Shown here: piece after piece, positions 13,507 to 27,336 of the stretch
How positions within the stretch are numbered: the stretch's first letter is position 1
Layout of the letters: each line of letters starts with the position of its first letter
Source of the DNA: Pseudoscleropodium purum
Lineage: Eukaryota > Streptophyta > Bryopsida > Hypnales > Brachytheciaceae
Reading direction: 5' to 3'
Assembly (NCBI GenBank): GCA_963969395.1
Contig: OZ017803.1
Location: 310,001-374,000 of the forward strand
Length of the DNA: 64,000 nt
Made by a program: the position numbers and the translations under genes
Notes under the pieces: generated by a model
Databases searched by the model: none
The model's input: only the letters and a program-made list of their open reading frames with translations
Told to the model about the DNA's origin: nothing

Positions 13507-13779
13507 TAGTTATGTCCTCCATTTAATTTGTTATTAATTTCTTTGAATTTTTAAACTTTAATTTTTATCCGTTTGATATTTGAAAAACTATTATTCTGAT
13601 TATAAAATAGTTTTTCTAATAAAACCCAAAGAAGATTTTGGATAAGAATAGTAAAAATTAATCAGTGCCAAAATAATTTTAACCCCTACATGCCTAGGGA
13701 TATTTTTGAGCTTCTTAAGACTTTGCTCAAAACTAAATAAAAAGTCCAAGTTTTGATTAGTCTTATTAAATTAAAAAAA

Positions 13780-14700
13780 TTATAATTATACAAATTCAAA
13801 CTAGATGTATTATGGATCTTGTAGGAAAAGAAAACACAACAATATCACTTATAGATTGAAAGATTACAATACAAAGTAGTTGATTAACCCCTAAATGCAT
13901 GTAGCACTAAATTATAGTATCAACAATACTTTGAAGTTAAATGAAACCTAACCAAATTTCTATTTTTAGTAGTTTGTATTTTTGAAAAATTCTTCTTGAA
14001 GTCTAGTTTAAGCATCACAAATTTGATTTTGAAAATGATTGATTATGATTTTTCTATTTAAAATTTATGCAAGGGTCTCCATTGCAATCTTGACTTTCTG
14101 TGGTGTTGAGAGCTCTTGGAAATGAGCCTCAAATACATGTACTAGATCTTAGAGAAAATTTCACATTAGAAATTCATTTGAAAAAAATTGTGGAAGAGAT
14201 TTTGAGAAGCCATAAATTGATTGAGGATACATATGTTATATACTTTAACCTCATTTTTTAATCTAATGATGAAATTTTTAGATTTGACATGTGAAAAGAA
14301 AATTGAAATACTTCCAATCACTTTTACAATTTTGACACCTCAATGATCAAACATTATAATCTTTCAATCCATAAGTGATATTGTAGTATTTTCTTTTCTT
14401 ATGCAATCTCTAACATATCTAATTTGAATTTGTACAATTACAATTCAAGAAAAATTGATATAATTTATCAAAATTTTATCTATTTGTTCAATTTAGAATA
14501 AATTTTTAGAATCTCAAAAAACGCCATTGACATTTAGGGGTTAAGAAGGTGTTAAAAATTGTAAAAGTGATTTGAATTCTTTCAATCCACTTTTCAAATC
14601 TAAAATCTAAAATTGAGGTCATGAACAAAAATGACACTAAAGGATATAACTTGCATAAAGGAGCGGACCCATTTTCAATCAACATCCCATTTCCAAAGCA
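13780..14700. repeat. Cluster of diverged copies of an unclassified AT-rich repeat
   Basis: The segment AACACAACAATATCACTTAT with GATTGAAAGATTA (about 13825-13870) reappears inverted at about 14350-14400. The motif around GTGATTTGAATTC-TTTCAATCC recurs near 14560-14590. All of them match in order the stretch 48110-48440. This is one repeat family present here in several broken, partly inverted copies. No terminal structure seen and no protein. Confidence 0.5.
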
Positions 14701-15982
14701 TAGACTACTACATTTTCGATCAACTATGCTATAGATGATAGTGCACATACAACAAGAGCAATAGAATGTTTGGGAGGTATACATTGAAATTATAAAATGA
14801 TCACAATATGTACATTGAAAGCTACAATGATCACCTACATTGCTTTTGTAAATGGTCTATGGTTGGAAATTGGTTTCTCTACTAATTGGAAATGGACCAA
14901 AAAGAATCTTCACGAAAAAAATTTATGATCATTATGTTTTTGAGCAAAAAAATGTCAAATTATAAAATCCTTCTTAAGTCTATTTCTCTACATAGAGAAA
15001 TTTTCTCCTCAACTTCCCTATGTTGCAAATAGGCTAAACTACTTAAGTGATCAGAAATGGATAATCATCCTAATAATCATAATCAATTTGCATCTTTTCA
15101 AATCCCATTCTCTAATATTCTTAAATGATTTTGTAATGAGATTTTCTCCTCAAGATTTGCAATGGACAACCTTGCACAAAATTTTCATTATAAAAATCAA
15201 AAACATTTTTTGTTCAAAGCTGGGTTTTTTAATGCTTAAAATAGACTTTACTGGCTTCATAAGAATGTACCCAAAATAGTACTTTGGTAAGCTTGTATTT
15301 AGCTTCAAAGATTAATCAACAGCAAGCCATGGTGTCTTGGCCATGTGAGGATTAAATGAGGCAACCCTTCACATCACCACATAATTATCTAATCTTCTTC
15401 AAGCTCGTAGACTTGCAATTCTTGTCGTAGCACCTCTCAATTATGCTTCCAAGTTCGAAGAGCCGCAATGTATTGTGAAGAAGATTAACTGAGGGTTTTT
15501 AGAGTTGATTTTGCAAGAAGAATGCAGAAAGGTGTACTACTTCAATTCTGCGTCAAGAGAATAGCATTGAATAAGCATTAAGAATCCAGTAAGAAGACCA
15601 CTAAAGAAGTACTAATGCTGTATGGTCAGTCTCAAACACTCAAATAATTGGATCAAAGCTAGTGTACAGATTTATTACTTTTGTTCTCGAAAAGAATGTG
15701 ACATTGCAGTCGTATGGGGTGGAATGCACCCAAAAAAAATCGGTCGCTACTTGTGTGCAGAGAGCATATCATCACTCACCACAGGCAGAGCAAAGGAGAT
15801 GCTAGCCACACCTTATTATGTTCTCATATCATCGTGCCCCTTCAGTCTCTCGCTCGATACTTAATCATCGCAAATGTAATGGTACACACGTTGGCGGCAC
15901 TGCAATACAAAGAACATAGGTGATGGTCGGAAATTGCTCCAAGTTAACTAACAACCTATCCATGAATCAAAAGGTAGAGATC
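14700..15982. other. Intergenic DNA and 3' flank of the NDRG gene
   Basis: No gene seen. Base composition rises from about 15300 onward, which may mark the 3' untranslated region of the minus-strand NDRG gene ending at 15983. The overlapping plus-strand frames at 15622-15923 lie opposite or beyond that gene and look incidental. Confidence 0.4.
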
Positions 15983-18884
15983 CTATGAAGATACACGAGT
16001 CTTGATGGGCTTCAGCTTGAGGCCCAGACTTTCTGATGACAGAAGCTCGGCGGGCATGCAAGGAGGACTAAGAGGGCTTTTCGGGCTGGAAGTCAAAGAT
16101 AGTAAGGGGCGTTGATAAAACGCATAGCCTGTGAGGAACAGCTCAATTGGGACTAGCATGGCCTGTGGCCGCTCCTCCGTTACTAAAGATCCACATCCTT
16201 CAACCTGTGACAAACGTGTGGAATGGTCAGAGGACTGGATGCTGAAGATGGCGGGGGCAATCACATTGGGAAAGGTACCAACCACGGCATATTCATCTCA
16301 CCTCAATCAACGCATTATAACGTCTGTTCATGGCGTTGCTAATGTGCACAGCTTCACGGTGGAATGGTGACTGTTCACCAACCAATATCAGCGTGCGGCA
16401 CTTCATTTTTTTCAGATTCTCTGTTAAATCCCGCCTCTGGTGAAGCGCTTGCAGGTAACGCAAAACATTCTTACTACGTCTGTCATCCATGTACTGCACA
16501 GATCACCACGAAAACAAACGGGATTAGGCATGCAGCGGAGGACTTAATGAAATAAGCAAACTAAATTAGCTGCTTAACACATCAAAAGTATCACAAGCAT
16601 GATACAAAGTCTTTAGTAAAATTAGACTGTTTCAAGACGTTATAATGAGACAGCATTATTACGAGAATTTTCCAACATGATTCATTGGGAGATCTCTATC
16701 ACAAGCACATGAATACAGTTTAATTTTACTGATAACACTGTATTAGTTCTCTCCAAAAGTATAGCCTACTTACTCGACGGATCGTCGTTAGAGCGTCTGC
16801 CCCACCCTCTGAAATTGCTGCATCGCGAACTTCCTGGAAAAGCAAGCAGTGCCGTAAGCAAGCTACTTCCAATGCATATCCTCGAAAAACATACCTGTAA
16901 TGTAGCTAAAATGATACCACTCAAATGAAACGCGTTATCTCGATAAATATCGAACAGGCCTTCCAAATCTCCGCTTCTCTTTTGCATGAAGCTAAGGCCC
17001 AACAACAACTCGCATTGCAGAAGGCAGCATGCTTACCAAGTTGAAGTATCGCTGGAATAACCTCTCCTTGACAAACCCAGTCATTCCGCAGAAGTAAAGT
17101 AGGCTGATCATAGCCTGTACCAAACAGCACAATGCCCGAAGTTAGCCATGTGCGTTTCCCGAACATTAGGGGTAGCGTCAAGTATGTGAACTCAAAACCA
17201 AAAGCATTCGCTTGAAAGTAAAATGGACCTGATTGTGCATCCATTCTGTCCACGATGGGGTTCGAGCAAGAGGTGACACAAGGATCAACCCTAATGCTCG
17301 GTCTGGATGCTTGCACTGCACACCGCCAAGAAAGTTCTTGTAAGTCGGATGTATGATTACGTGCAAATTTTACAATAGAGTGTCCACAGGATTATATCTG
17401 CTTCCATATGCAAGGAAAATCCAAAGATTTCGATCAAGATCATACCGCGAACAAACTGAGGATATAAGCTCCACCTGTAACTCCCAGGCCGATCACTTCC
17501 TCCAGCCTGAAATGCACATGAACACAATCGTAACAGCTCAGGCTTTGATCCGTGAAGCACCTCTGCTATAAATGACCGATTCGATGGATTCTTTTGAGAA
17601 AAGCGTATGCCCAGATGGGATCAGATTTGATAACAACATAATCAGTGAAGAACATTGTATGTGTTGGTCGAAAAATCGATAAAACAGAACAAAAGGAAGA
17701 CCCATCATGACCTACTCTAAACTGTTAAAAAAAAGAGATTTCACTCGGGCCCTTCACAAGTTAAGGCCATGGCAATCATCTTGCCACTTTTTTTACATCC
17801 CCGAGAACAAAAGCGAGGTCGAAGCAGAAATCTGCTATGCAGCCAATGCTTACCCAAAATAGTCCAGCACTTCCGCCACTTGATCTGCTAAGTCATCCAC
17901 CGACGGTGTGGATTCTTGAGAAACGCTATCAGGTGCCCCAATCTGGCCAACAGCGCGAACAATGGAGCTCAGCGGACTCGAACCACCAACCCGGCAGAGC
18001 ATTCACATGGATACTGCAATATGGCGATTATTTGATTTAAAACCCAGATTCCTTCACCCAGAAACACGTACCTCGTGACCGGGTGGGTCGATGTGGAAAA
18101 TGCAAAAATTGTGGAAGAGCACCGAGGAAGCTTCTAGGCAGGAGAAAAGTCCCTCAAAGCAGGACAGATCTGTATGCATCCCAGCAAACATCGTCAGACC
18201 TCTCCATTTCTTGTGGCAGATCCTTGCCTCGAGATTCAATCATCTAATTAGCAAATGCAAGAGAAATCCGCAACATGGCTCTACATCATCCCCTCATACG
18301 ATGTCCATACGATGTTTCACAATGTTTCAAACCCTAATACCTATTCGGGTTACATGACTTACAATTGAGTCCGACATCAGGGTAGGTGATGAGGGCCGGC
18401 TTGTCTTGGTCTCCGCAAACAGCGACTGAAATGTGGCCATAGGAGGTCGGCACCATATACTCCTGTCCAGGCAAAGAAGAAACCGTTAATCCAATTGAAG
18501 AGACTTCGAAACACATTGACGTCACCCGTTCTCAAACACCAACAGTGTTCGTCAACCGTCTACCAAACTGTCCACCCTAGGGATGAAAGCCACTTCTTGA
18601 TTACGCTGCTGCACATCATTCTCTCAGCGTTACGACTCCCAGCAACCGAACACCTATCTCCACGTCTCTCCCTTATTCCACAATGGCACATGAGTACACC
18701 ATCGATCCTTACCATTCTCTCCCTACACACAAGACGAATGCGAAAACGCACACCCCATAACATTACACCCAGTAATATCACACCCCAAAACATAATAGAA
18801 CCTAACCTCTGTCTGTACCTGCCCACCCCACGGCGCAATGTCCATATCCAACGCGACGGAATCTTCGCAATCCCCGTGCTCCAT
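15983..18884 (-). CDS. NDR/NDRG-family (NDL/SF21-like) protein, ten exons
   Basis: Ten minus-strand exons splice in phase: 18884-18819, 18462-18363, 18169-18072, 17942-17854, 17506-17446, 17315-17229, 17114-17037, 16833-16774, 16493-16302 and 16204-15983, giving 350 residues, close to the roughly 345 usual for plant members. Family landmarks appear in order: [13 protein letters not shown] near the N-terminus, [14 protein letters not shown], the Gly-rich strand [20 protein letters not shown]...[21 protein letters not shown], and the C-terminal [14 protein letters not shown] proteins have an alpha/beta-hydrolase fold but are regarded as non-enzymatic; Arabidopsis NDL proteins partner the G-protein beta subunit AGB1 in auxin and stress signalling. 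Every donor and acceptor is canonical and no stop or frameshift was seen. The start ATG at 18884 is supported by the N-terminal DSVALDM, typical of the family. Confidence 0.93.
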
Positions 18885-19660
18885 TGCCCGTGCTCCAAAA
18901 CCCCAGAACGGGTAATATCACCTCCCCCCTCGTTCTCCTACATCGTACGTCCCCGCCCGTTGTCCTCTGCTCTCCACAGAGACTACCAACAAAAGCCCTC
19001 CTGCACCTCCTCGACCCCAAACGCTGCACCCCAATGAGGAACCCACCGAATGCAATGCAACGCAATTGTGAGTATCCTGGTGGCTGGGTACGTGTGGATC
19101 CCGATTTGATCGTTGTTTTCTTGTGTTGCAGTGCACTGGGGACTGGAAGAGGCGATGGCGAGGAATTGGGTCCCTGGAGACGTGATGTAACTCAGCGTTG
19201 TATGCAGAATTGGGTCCCGAGAGCGGAGATGCCGCGTTGCGAGGCTGGATGTGAGCTGGCTCTTGGTCTGTTTCGAGCATGGCGTGGCAGGGGAGAAAAG
19301 GATGTGAGTGAGTGCAGGGCTGCAGGAGCTGCAGGGGGTTGCAGGGGTTCGCCATCTCAGCCCGTCTGACACAACAGTCTCCTCATCAGTCAGGCGCGGG
19401 CTGTCAGTGGCTGTGTGCACAGAAGGGCTGGTTTTGTCGTCACCTTTTCCTTGCAGCGTCCAAGGCTTCTTGGCTTTTCCGGAAACTGAGAAGGACTCCA
19501 TTGGATTCCTGGTTCTGCGCTGTGGGCGTTCAGGTTTTGAGTGATTGCCGGGAGGCAGCTGGTGGAAGGTTGGCTTCAGGCTTAGCTTCCTGAAATAGGC
19601 CTTCTCCAGCGGTCAGAGCGAGGGGGGTACACATGTAGGGTTTAAGGTGAACTAGCCTAT
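18885..19660 (-). promoter_or_regulatory. GC-richer 5' leader/promoter region of the NDRG gene
   Basis: A sharp island of higher GC and CpG content runs from the first exon to about 19650, where AT-rich DNA resumes abruptly. Position upstream of the ATG at 18884 makes a leader plus promoter the simplest reading. Several overlapping open frames on both strands (for example 18918-19501 minus, 18884-19593 plus) exist only because GC-rich DNA has few stops; none shows family features. Confidence 0.5.
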
Positions 19661-22600
19661 GACAGGCAGGATCACTGGGATGTCATGTTGAAAAAAAAAT
19701 TATTTTATTCCGCAGAAAGAAATATGTGAAAAATGGGGAGAGCTATTGAATTTATTTAATTTTGAAACAACTGAAATATTTTTTAATTTTTTAGAATTTA
19801 TTTTTTATTTTGACAAAGTATGATTTTTTATGAATTTTTTGAAGTGTGCTACCCAATTGATCCCAAAGAATCTCTAGACCATACCAAAACTAATATCCCA
19901 AAAGTATATCCACAACGATCATTTTTCTTCATTTAAAGCAATCACAATATTTCTTAACATGGCTACAATATGAAGGCCTAAAAACAATTTCTTCCTTGTA
20001 TGAGTTTACACTCAAAAGGTGAAAGTTCCTCTAACCATCACTAATCACTCCATCATTGTCAATCACTACATTAACTAATTGTCACCACTAATTCAATCTA
20101 ATGTGGACAACATCTCATTTATTGAATTTTTTTTGTCATTAATTGAAACAAGACATTAGTGGATCATTTCTTAGTTGTTTGTGATGTATCTTTTGGCTAT
20201 CATAGGTTGGATTATCTTCTTTAGATCTAGTATGCATAAGCTCCAAACAAATGACTTCACTTAGAAAATTATTGCTTTTTTAGAATGCATATAGAAAGAA
20301 TGGAGAGGAGAATTAGGAAGGCTTCACCAAATTCATTTGAAAGTCTTCTCACCCAAGAGGGTGAACTTGGGCCATTTTACACTACATCCCAAATCCCAAG
20401 TTCCATTGAATTTTGAAAATCTCATTGGTGGAGAGCTAAAAATGGAGACTTGGGGTTTTACACTATGTCCCAAGTTCTAAATACTTCAACACTTGGAAAC
20501 ACCAACATAACAATATTGTTGAGAAGTTTTGGCATCAAAGAAGTGGAACTTGGAGGCTAAATTGGATCTAGTCAAAATCAAGATTTAACTTGATTTTCAA
20601 ATCCCAACATTTTTTTGGAATATATAAGAAAGTGAAAATACTATATAAGGCATCTTAATGGGCTAAATTTTTTCCTAAATTTGTCCTATGTAGGTTTGAT
20701 GCTAAAAATACCTCCAAAATGAGGGTTTAAACTTATTGACTCATTTTGAGCACTCCATTGTTGTATAAAGTTATACAAGAGTCAAGTTGGAACTTAGAGT
20801 TAGAACTTTGGCCTTCACACTATAAGTCCCAAGTTCCACATTTATCAATTTCTATTCACTTTCTACAATCTCTAGAAATTCAAATTTGACCTTGAACTAA
20901 GATTTAGAAAGTTGGAACTTGGGATGTAGTGAAATATGCCCCTAAGTTAAGGCCCGGTTAATACCAAATTGAGACATGAGAGGGCCAAATTTTGGAAGTT
21001 TTAGTTGATTGAAATCAATAAGACTTTGGAAAATGGGTTTACACTATGAAATGAGAGGTCATGGATCTCTTAGAAGGCCCAATGACATGGAGTGTAATTT
21101 TTTCCTACGTAGTAGCAAAAGTCCCAAAATTTTGAACCTTCAAAAATCTACACTATTCAAATGGGTAAAATTGAAAATTTGGGGTCTTTGTTGAAAAAAG
21201 TAATTTTGTAATATCTATTTTTTCTATTTTATGTCTTCTTGGTGGTTTACAAATCCAAAGTTTGAGGACTTGCATAATGTCTACACTTTGAACATTGTGC
21301 AATAAGCATCTACTTACTTCCTAGATTGTTTAGGACTTTGTTTGAAAAATGCATTTTAATTTGGATGATCCTCCTTTAACCTCATACACACCAAGACCAT
21401 TTTTCATCAAAAAGCACACTCAAAATTGCCATTTCTATTTCAAGGTCCAAAACTTTTTTTTAAATGCCCTATAAATTTTGAATTTCTAATTTTAAATGTT
21501 GAAAAATTGAGCTAAGATTTTAGAAAAATATTCAATAAACAACAATTTGATTTTCATTCTTAAAAAAATTGTCAAATATGAGTAGATAGGAAATAGAAAA
21601 ACAACTATATCATTAGTAGTTCTAAGATGAAATTGAAATATACTAATTCCAATGTTGAGATTATTCTAGTAAGCAAATTAAACCATGTGAATTTTTTAAT
21701 TATAATAATTGAGCTCCAAATTAATTTATAAGTTAATTTTTAAGATGCTTTGGTTGACTCTAAAATAAGACTCCATAACTCTCCCACCACTTGTCCCAAT
21801 AGAATGAATCAAATCTTTTTATGAAGACAAAATTATTTTTTATAAGAAAAAAAAATTATAAATTTAATTTCGAAAATTGTGATTTTTTTGTTCTACCTAA
21901 TGAATCCCATTTTATGTTTCTTTATCTTCAAAAAATTCAAAAAATCATACTAAAAAGCGTAATCATAGAAATATGCTTGAGCCTTAAAGTGGACACTTGG
22001 TCCTTTAAGGGTTAAGCTTAAAAAATAAGTTCCTCCATTTGCTACCAAGATGAAAATGCATAAGGCCAAATGGGTTCTAGCCTAGCTTCTTCAACCATCT
22101 AAACAGACTCCCATCTCTACTTCTTATAAAGCACTCTATAGATGGCAATCAAGTAGAGAACAAAGGCATGGGCATCATCATATGTATCTCATTTGTTTTT
22201 TGGCCATTTCTTCAAATTTGGAGTATTCTTGGCCACACATAATGGAAAGAATGTGAATTGATCTCTTATTAAACAAGGAGAAATCAATAGAATAAATTCT
22301 ACAATAAATTATTAGAGATTTAGAATACTACATGGCATGCCTAAATTTCATGCACGACACATTGAGGCCAATCAACTACCATCTAAAATTTTCATCCTCT
22401 CATATGTTAAGACAACTTTGACTTGTTAAATTGATTGATTGAGGGTGTCTATAATTCAAAGGGTGGTTTACATTAAGACTTAAGCATCATTGGTACTCCA
22501 TTGTATTACAGGTGATTATGGCAAACGGAATCCAAGATACAAGAAAATGCAATGGTATATGTCTTGGTGTAAACCCAAGAGAGATCTTATTCAATTTGAT

Positions 22601-25150
22601 AGTGTAAATTTGAAGATTGATTCAAAAAAATAAAATTTGTTGTTGTGAGATTTGAAGCACTATAGAATGCAAAAGTCCATTTAGCGTATTTTGAAGAAGT
22701 AGGAAAAAAGTCAATATATTTAATTTAATTTAAGTCACTCCTTAGTCTTGCATTTTTGTATAATTTGAGCAATTTCATTACTATTAGAAACAATCATACC
22801 TATTAGAAGAGTCATCAACTTTTTTAAGGAATATTTTTTATAAATAGAATGAAGGAATACAAGTGGAAGATTTACAATAGATGTTTGAAAGATAAAACAA
22901 TATAATTTAGACTTTTGCATTGTAAATACGTTTTATAGCATTGATCGTTCACAACTTAGTCAAGTGCAAAAATATGTTTATATGAGGGTGTTAGCAATTT
23001 TTGATAAATAGTTTTATAATATTAGAGCCCAAAGATGCACCATTGTACTTAATTTCTTTGCTTGAAGGTTTAAGATCATTACACCATTTGGTATTGATCA
23101 ACTATATGGAATGTGGTGGATTTTACTATATACAATTTGTGAATTTAATTGATTGAAGTTTGTTTGGTAAAATATTAGTGAGTTTAAGTATATGCTACCA
23201 TAATTTTTTTTAACTCTTTTAGATCAATGTGAATAAATACCTAGAATTAGTATTATATAATTGCCTTCTGGTATAAATCAATCTTATTTACATTTGGCAA
23301 GGATATACTTTCATTTTTTTGCAATGTGAGATTAGAATAAAGAAATGCATACATTCTAAAGAATCATAATTGTTCTTTATATTTTCTAAATTTTTCTTAT
23401 AGCATTAAAGTGTGAAAAAAATGTAAACAAAACTGCATATGTGACTTGTATTGTAGCTTACAACTCTTCATTATGCAATGGACTTACAATTTTATTTTTT
23501 CATACCATTGATTTGTAATTTGTAATTTTGCTATACAAAATATGACTTCATCTAACAAGATTTGCATATGCAAAAATGAGAGGCAAACTCATGGAAGATA
23601 TGAGGGGGCTTTCGTCTTGTGCTTGCATCTTGAGTTGAATTGCTAAATTTATGAGGGTTTTGAAGAGTCTTCAAGTTTTGGGGGTTTTGATCTTCACGAT
23701 TGGGTGGTTGGCGTTGTGAGGAGGGAGGATCTTTGCGTTTACTTTGTGTTCTGTCTTCCCTCACTACTAGTAAGCTTTCGATGGGTATTTAATGGCCAGC
23801 GTTTGATTAGATGGCACAGTGAATTTGTCTTGAAGCAAAGTAATTGTTATACTTTCTCGTAGTGTTTCGGAGTCATGTTGGATTTGTAGGGTTTTCTTTT
23901 CACGATTGTGGTTGCTACGTGATGAAGTTGGTTAGCACCTTCCATTTTGAGTCATGTTAGGAATTTAGCAAGCTGAAAAGCTCTGTACAAGGTTTTCTTT
24001 TCGGCTATATTTGTAGCTTACTTCATAGGTATATGTGCTGAATTTTATGCAGGAACAATGACCTGAAAACTGAGATGAAGTTCAAGCAATACATCTCACT
24101 CTCTTTAGTGACTTTTCCATGTTGTGTTGATAGAATTGGTCTATTGTTATGTTACTCTTGCTTGGGACGAACAAATAGAGTCAGGAATCGTATCTTTTTC
24201 TTTTCACCATATAACTAGTAGCTGGGATCAATGAAGTAGTTTGTAATTGGCGAAATTACTACATAATCATCAACTCCATATTTGAATTATCCAAACTTAA
24301 GATCATATCTGGTCCCCAAAACACTTGTCCTTGCATGAGGTGTTCATGTTTTATAGTAGAATTGTCTCTATCTTGGGTCTTGCAAGAAAATCAAATTTCA
24401 ATTGATTTCATACTCAAAGAATGTTACGACAATGTTAAGGTCTCTTTTCAATTTCTTGGTGTTTGCAAGTATCGTTGGATTTGAGTGCTCTTGTCGGTGT
24501 TGTTGAGTTCCATAGGAGAGATATATTGGTTGTTATGTTAGTCCTTGGGATGTAAATTAGGTTACCATTTATATTGTTTTTATGATGTTTGTTGGATGGA
24601 TATCATGTTTTGTTGTATAGACCTAGACTCATGGCTATTGGTGAGCATGGAATTAGCATGACTCTCCTGAAAAGTTGAGTTATGAGCTTTTTATAGATGG
24701 AATTGGCCCCAACCATGGCATGTTCATTATTTGAAAATTGCCATTGGAGTTATCAAAGATCTCTTGTGTCAAGGACAATGAGACTACAATCATTTCTATG
24801 AAGAAACTAGGGGAGGGGACAAAAGGCATTAAAGATTGGGCCAAAAATTTAAGTGCCTCTTTTTTGGTAAGGTCTTTAGTTCATTACTAGGTTAGATGGT
24901 TGCTTTCTTTTAGAAAGTTGCATGTGTAAGGTTGTTTATTTTTGGTTATGTAAAGGATTGTTAATTGTTCATCTTAGATAACTTAGTTGTGAGAAGTAGA
25001 ATCAATGTGAAACTCTTAGATCATTGTGTATTTTTTATAGTTGGAATTTTTTTTTAATTCAAATATCTTAGAATCATATGTTAATACCAATAGGGCTATG
25101 ACATATATCTTGATTTGAAATTGGTATGTGTACATTGACAAGTTTCATGT
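19661..25150. other. AT-rich intergenic tract without genes
   Basis: No supportable gene in about 5.5 kb. Between 20330 and 20960 the words CCCAAGTTCC and GGAACTTGG recur several times in both orientations, suggesting a decayed repeat. The minus-strand frame at 23552-23764 is rich in Pro, Arg and Asn, has no recognisable feature, and is not called. Confidence 0.45.
21380..21600 (+). repeat. Old dispersed repeat, copy 2
   Basis: Diverged direct copy of 11640-12060, sharing ATTTTTCATCAAAAAGCACA, CTCAAAATTGCCATTT, TTTTGAATTTCTAA and TTTGATTTTCATTCTT in the same order. Class and ends unknown. Confidence 0.45.
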
Positions 25151-25942
25151 ATAATTGGAGATTATTTAGGCCAAGGAAAGTGAGGGGCTAGCATCATCAT
25201 CAAATCCACAGGCGAAGGCTTTTTGAAAGGATTCTTACAAGGATTGGATTTTGTATCAACAATTCCAACCTAAGGTTCTTGTTGCTAGTGATGTCTTGGA
25301 AAGCATGCAGTTGAGATTGACATACTTTTTGCATAATAAGGAGGATTCTAACTTGGTGACTATGAAGTGGTCCCCATTTGAGCACGACATTGATTAAGTC
25401 TCTTATGCAAAGTTAATCTGGCATTATATTTGTAAGGAGAAGAATAACAGTTGGATACAAAATGCTTATGAGAAGGAGTGGATTGAGTTTTGTTTGTACT
25501 ACTCAAAAGTAGGATACAGTCTAAGGGTTATGTTTTGGGTTTGGGTGATGAAACCACGCACGCATTTGAAATTCGGAAGGAGATGGTTCAATATGTAACA
25601 GTTTTGAAGCAAGATAGAAATGTGGCTACACATATCTTCTCCTTAGCCATACGTCAAAAGACAACTCAAGGCGAGAGGTCGCAACCTAAAGTACACGCCC
25701 TATTTGAAACACTTGCTTTAGACTTGTCTGTTGGCATGCAAGGAAGTCTACTTCGAATGATACAAGATTTGACGATTAATCCCTCTGAAATCTTTCAAGA
25801 TTTAAAGCTTTGTTTCAAAATGCAATTACATTTCCTTCAAAATGTCTTGGAAAACTATCCAAGTTTTGAGTCATTACATCACGACATTCATGCTATGTCT
25901 CAGCATAATCCTCCTCCTCTAAACTTTCTAAGACTCAAATAA
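25150..25942 (+). pseudogene. Unrecognised coding relic with stops and a frameshift
   Basis: From about 25170 a plus-strand frame reads as convincing protein (for example KDSYKDWILYQQFQPKVLV, then LIWHYICKEKNNSWIQ) apart from two in-frame stops. Near 25490-25550 the coding signal jumps to another frame that stays open for 150 codons to 25942, with an amphipathic, Leu/Gln-rich composition. I do not recognise the family. It could be the remains of a transposon gene or an upstream exon block of the coilin-like gene that follows on the same strand; it does not resemble the coilin N-terminal domain that I expected there. Confidence 0.45.
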
Positions 25943-27336
25943 AATGAAGTAAGTTACTTCTATTGTTTTGTACTTTCATTGGTCTTTTATTTTCTCCACA
26001 ACTTGCTAAATACAATGTGTACATGCTAATTGCTAATTGTTGTTTGCCTCTTGCTAGGATTTTAAGGGAAGTTGAACCATATGGGCAGAGATCATTGTTA
26101 GGATCATTGGTGTTGCCATGGGCCCAAGTAGGGGGTCATTTTATTAGCTTACTAGACCAATCCTAGAATAAGTTAGGTTAAGTTAGAGGCAAAATCGTGG
26201 ATTTAGTGGAGACTTTTGTCCTTAGGGTTTGGTGCTTGAGGTGAAGCATAGTTGTTTTAGATCTTAGATTGTTTTGTTGAAGGAATTGAGGTTTGAGATT
26301 GCAAATTTAAACACTTAGAATTAGAATGATCAAATTTTTTGTATGTTTTTGTTAGCAGAGAAAAGAGGATTCCAATACACAAGAATGTGTTGTTTGGATT
26401 ATATAAGAATCGTAAGGATTCAAACTTTCACTGGTAGAGGAGTTCGGATATGAGTTTTGATGTTCAGGTTCACTTGTTGTATAAACTATTATGGCGTCTT
26501 AATTAGGGATGTGTCACAATTAGGTACCGTTGCCTAGGTGCTGGCAAATTGATGTATAGTTGCAATTGTACAAGGGGTGGTGTTTATGGAGCTCAATGTA
26601 TGATATTAGTGACTCAAGTCTGAGATTCATTCCAATGCAAATCATATAGCATTTAAATGTTCTTTTGAGGACTATTTTATTTTTGCAAAATGTGGAGGTA
26701 CACCTTGTTTGATGATTGGGTTTGTTGTGATTTTTTGCGGATGTGTGATCTTGTCCTACCTACAAGGCAATCGGTTCAAATTCTCTAAGATTCAAATCTT
26801 ATTAGTTCTAGAAATCTATATCGATTTCCATATTTTCTATCGACTTCCATATTTTCTAGTGGTAGACTACACGGGTAGTTGAGGCTCTACAAAATTGAGA
26901 ATGTCACTGACCGTGTCATTGACTATAGGAGGTCCATGCATTTCGCGAAGAAGTTGTACTTCAATTTCTTCTCTGATCGTAGTAGATTTAGGATTTGTAA
27001 TTCATATATTATGCTTATATTCGTGCCAATAATAAAATTTAAGGAATGGGAGTTTATCCTATAGTTTTTCAGTATACAATCATGTGGTAAATGTATTTTC
27101 AACATAATTTACTAAATTAAGCTTGCCTATTTGAATTAAGCTTGACTATGGGTAGGGTGAGGCGGAAATACGAAAGGGTCTCGAGAGTGCAGTCAAGGGA
27201 ATTGATTACTACAAACAATGTTTCTGTAGATAATGAGGAAATCGACCATGTATACTGTATTAGCCATGGGGGACTTTTGACAATCAATGAAATTGAAAAG
27301 GAGGCTGGTAGTTATCAAGGTGAGTGCTCAAATGGA

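Noticed and set aside
18334..18516. Start of the NDRG protein at the ATG at 18516
   Set aside because: The bases before GAGTAT form a pyrimidine tract ending in AG, and the upstream exon 18884-18819 supplies a better N-terminus in phase.
18495..19593. Multiple long frames on both strands in the NDRG leader
   Set aside because: No family features. The true first exon (18884-18819) is identified by phase, donor site and N-terminal similarity.
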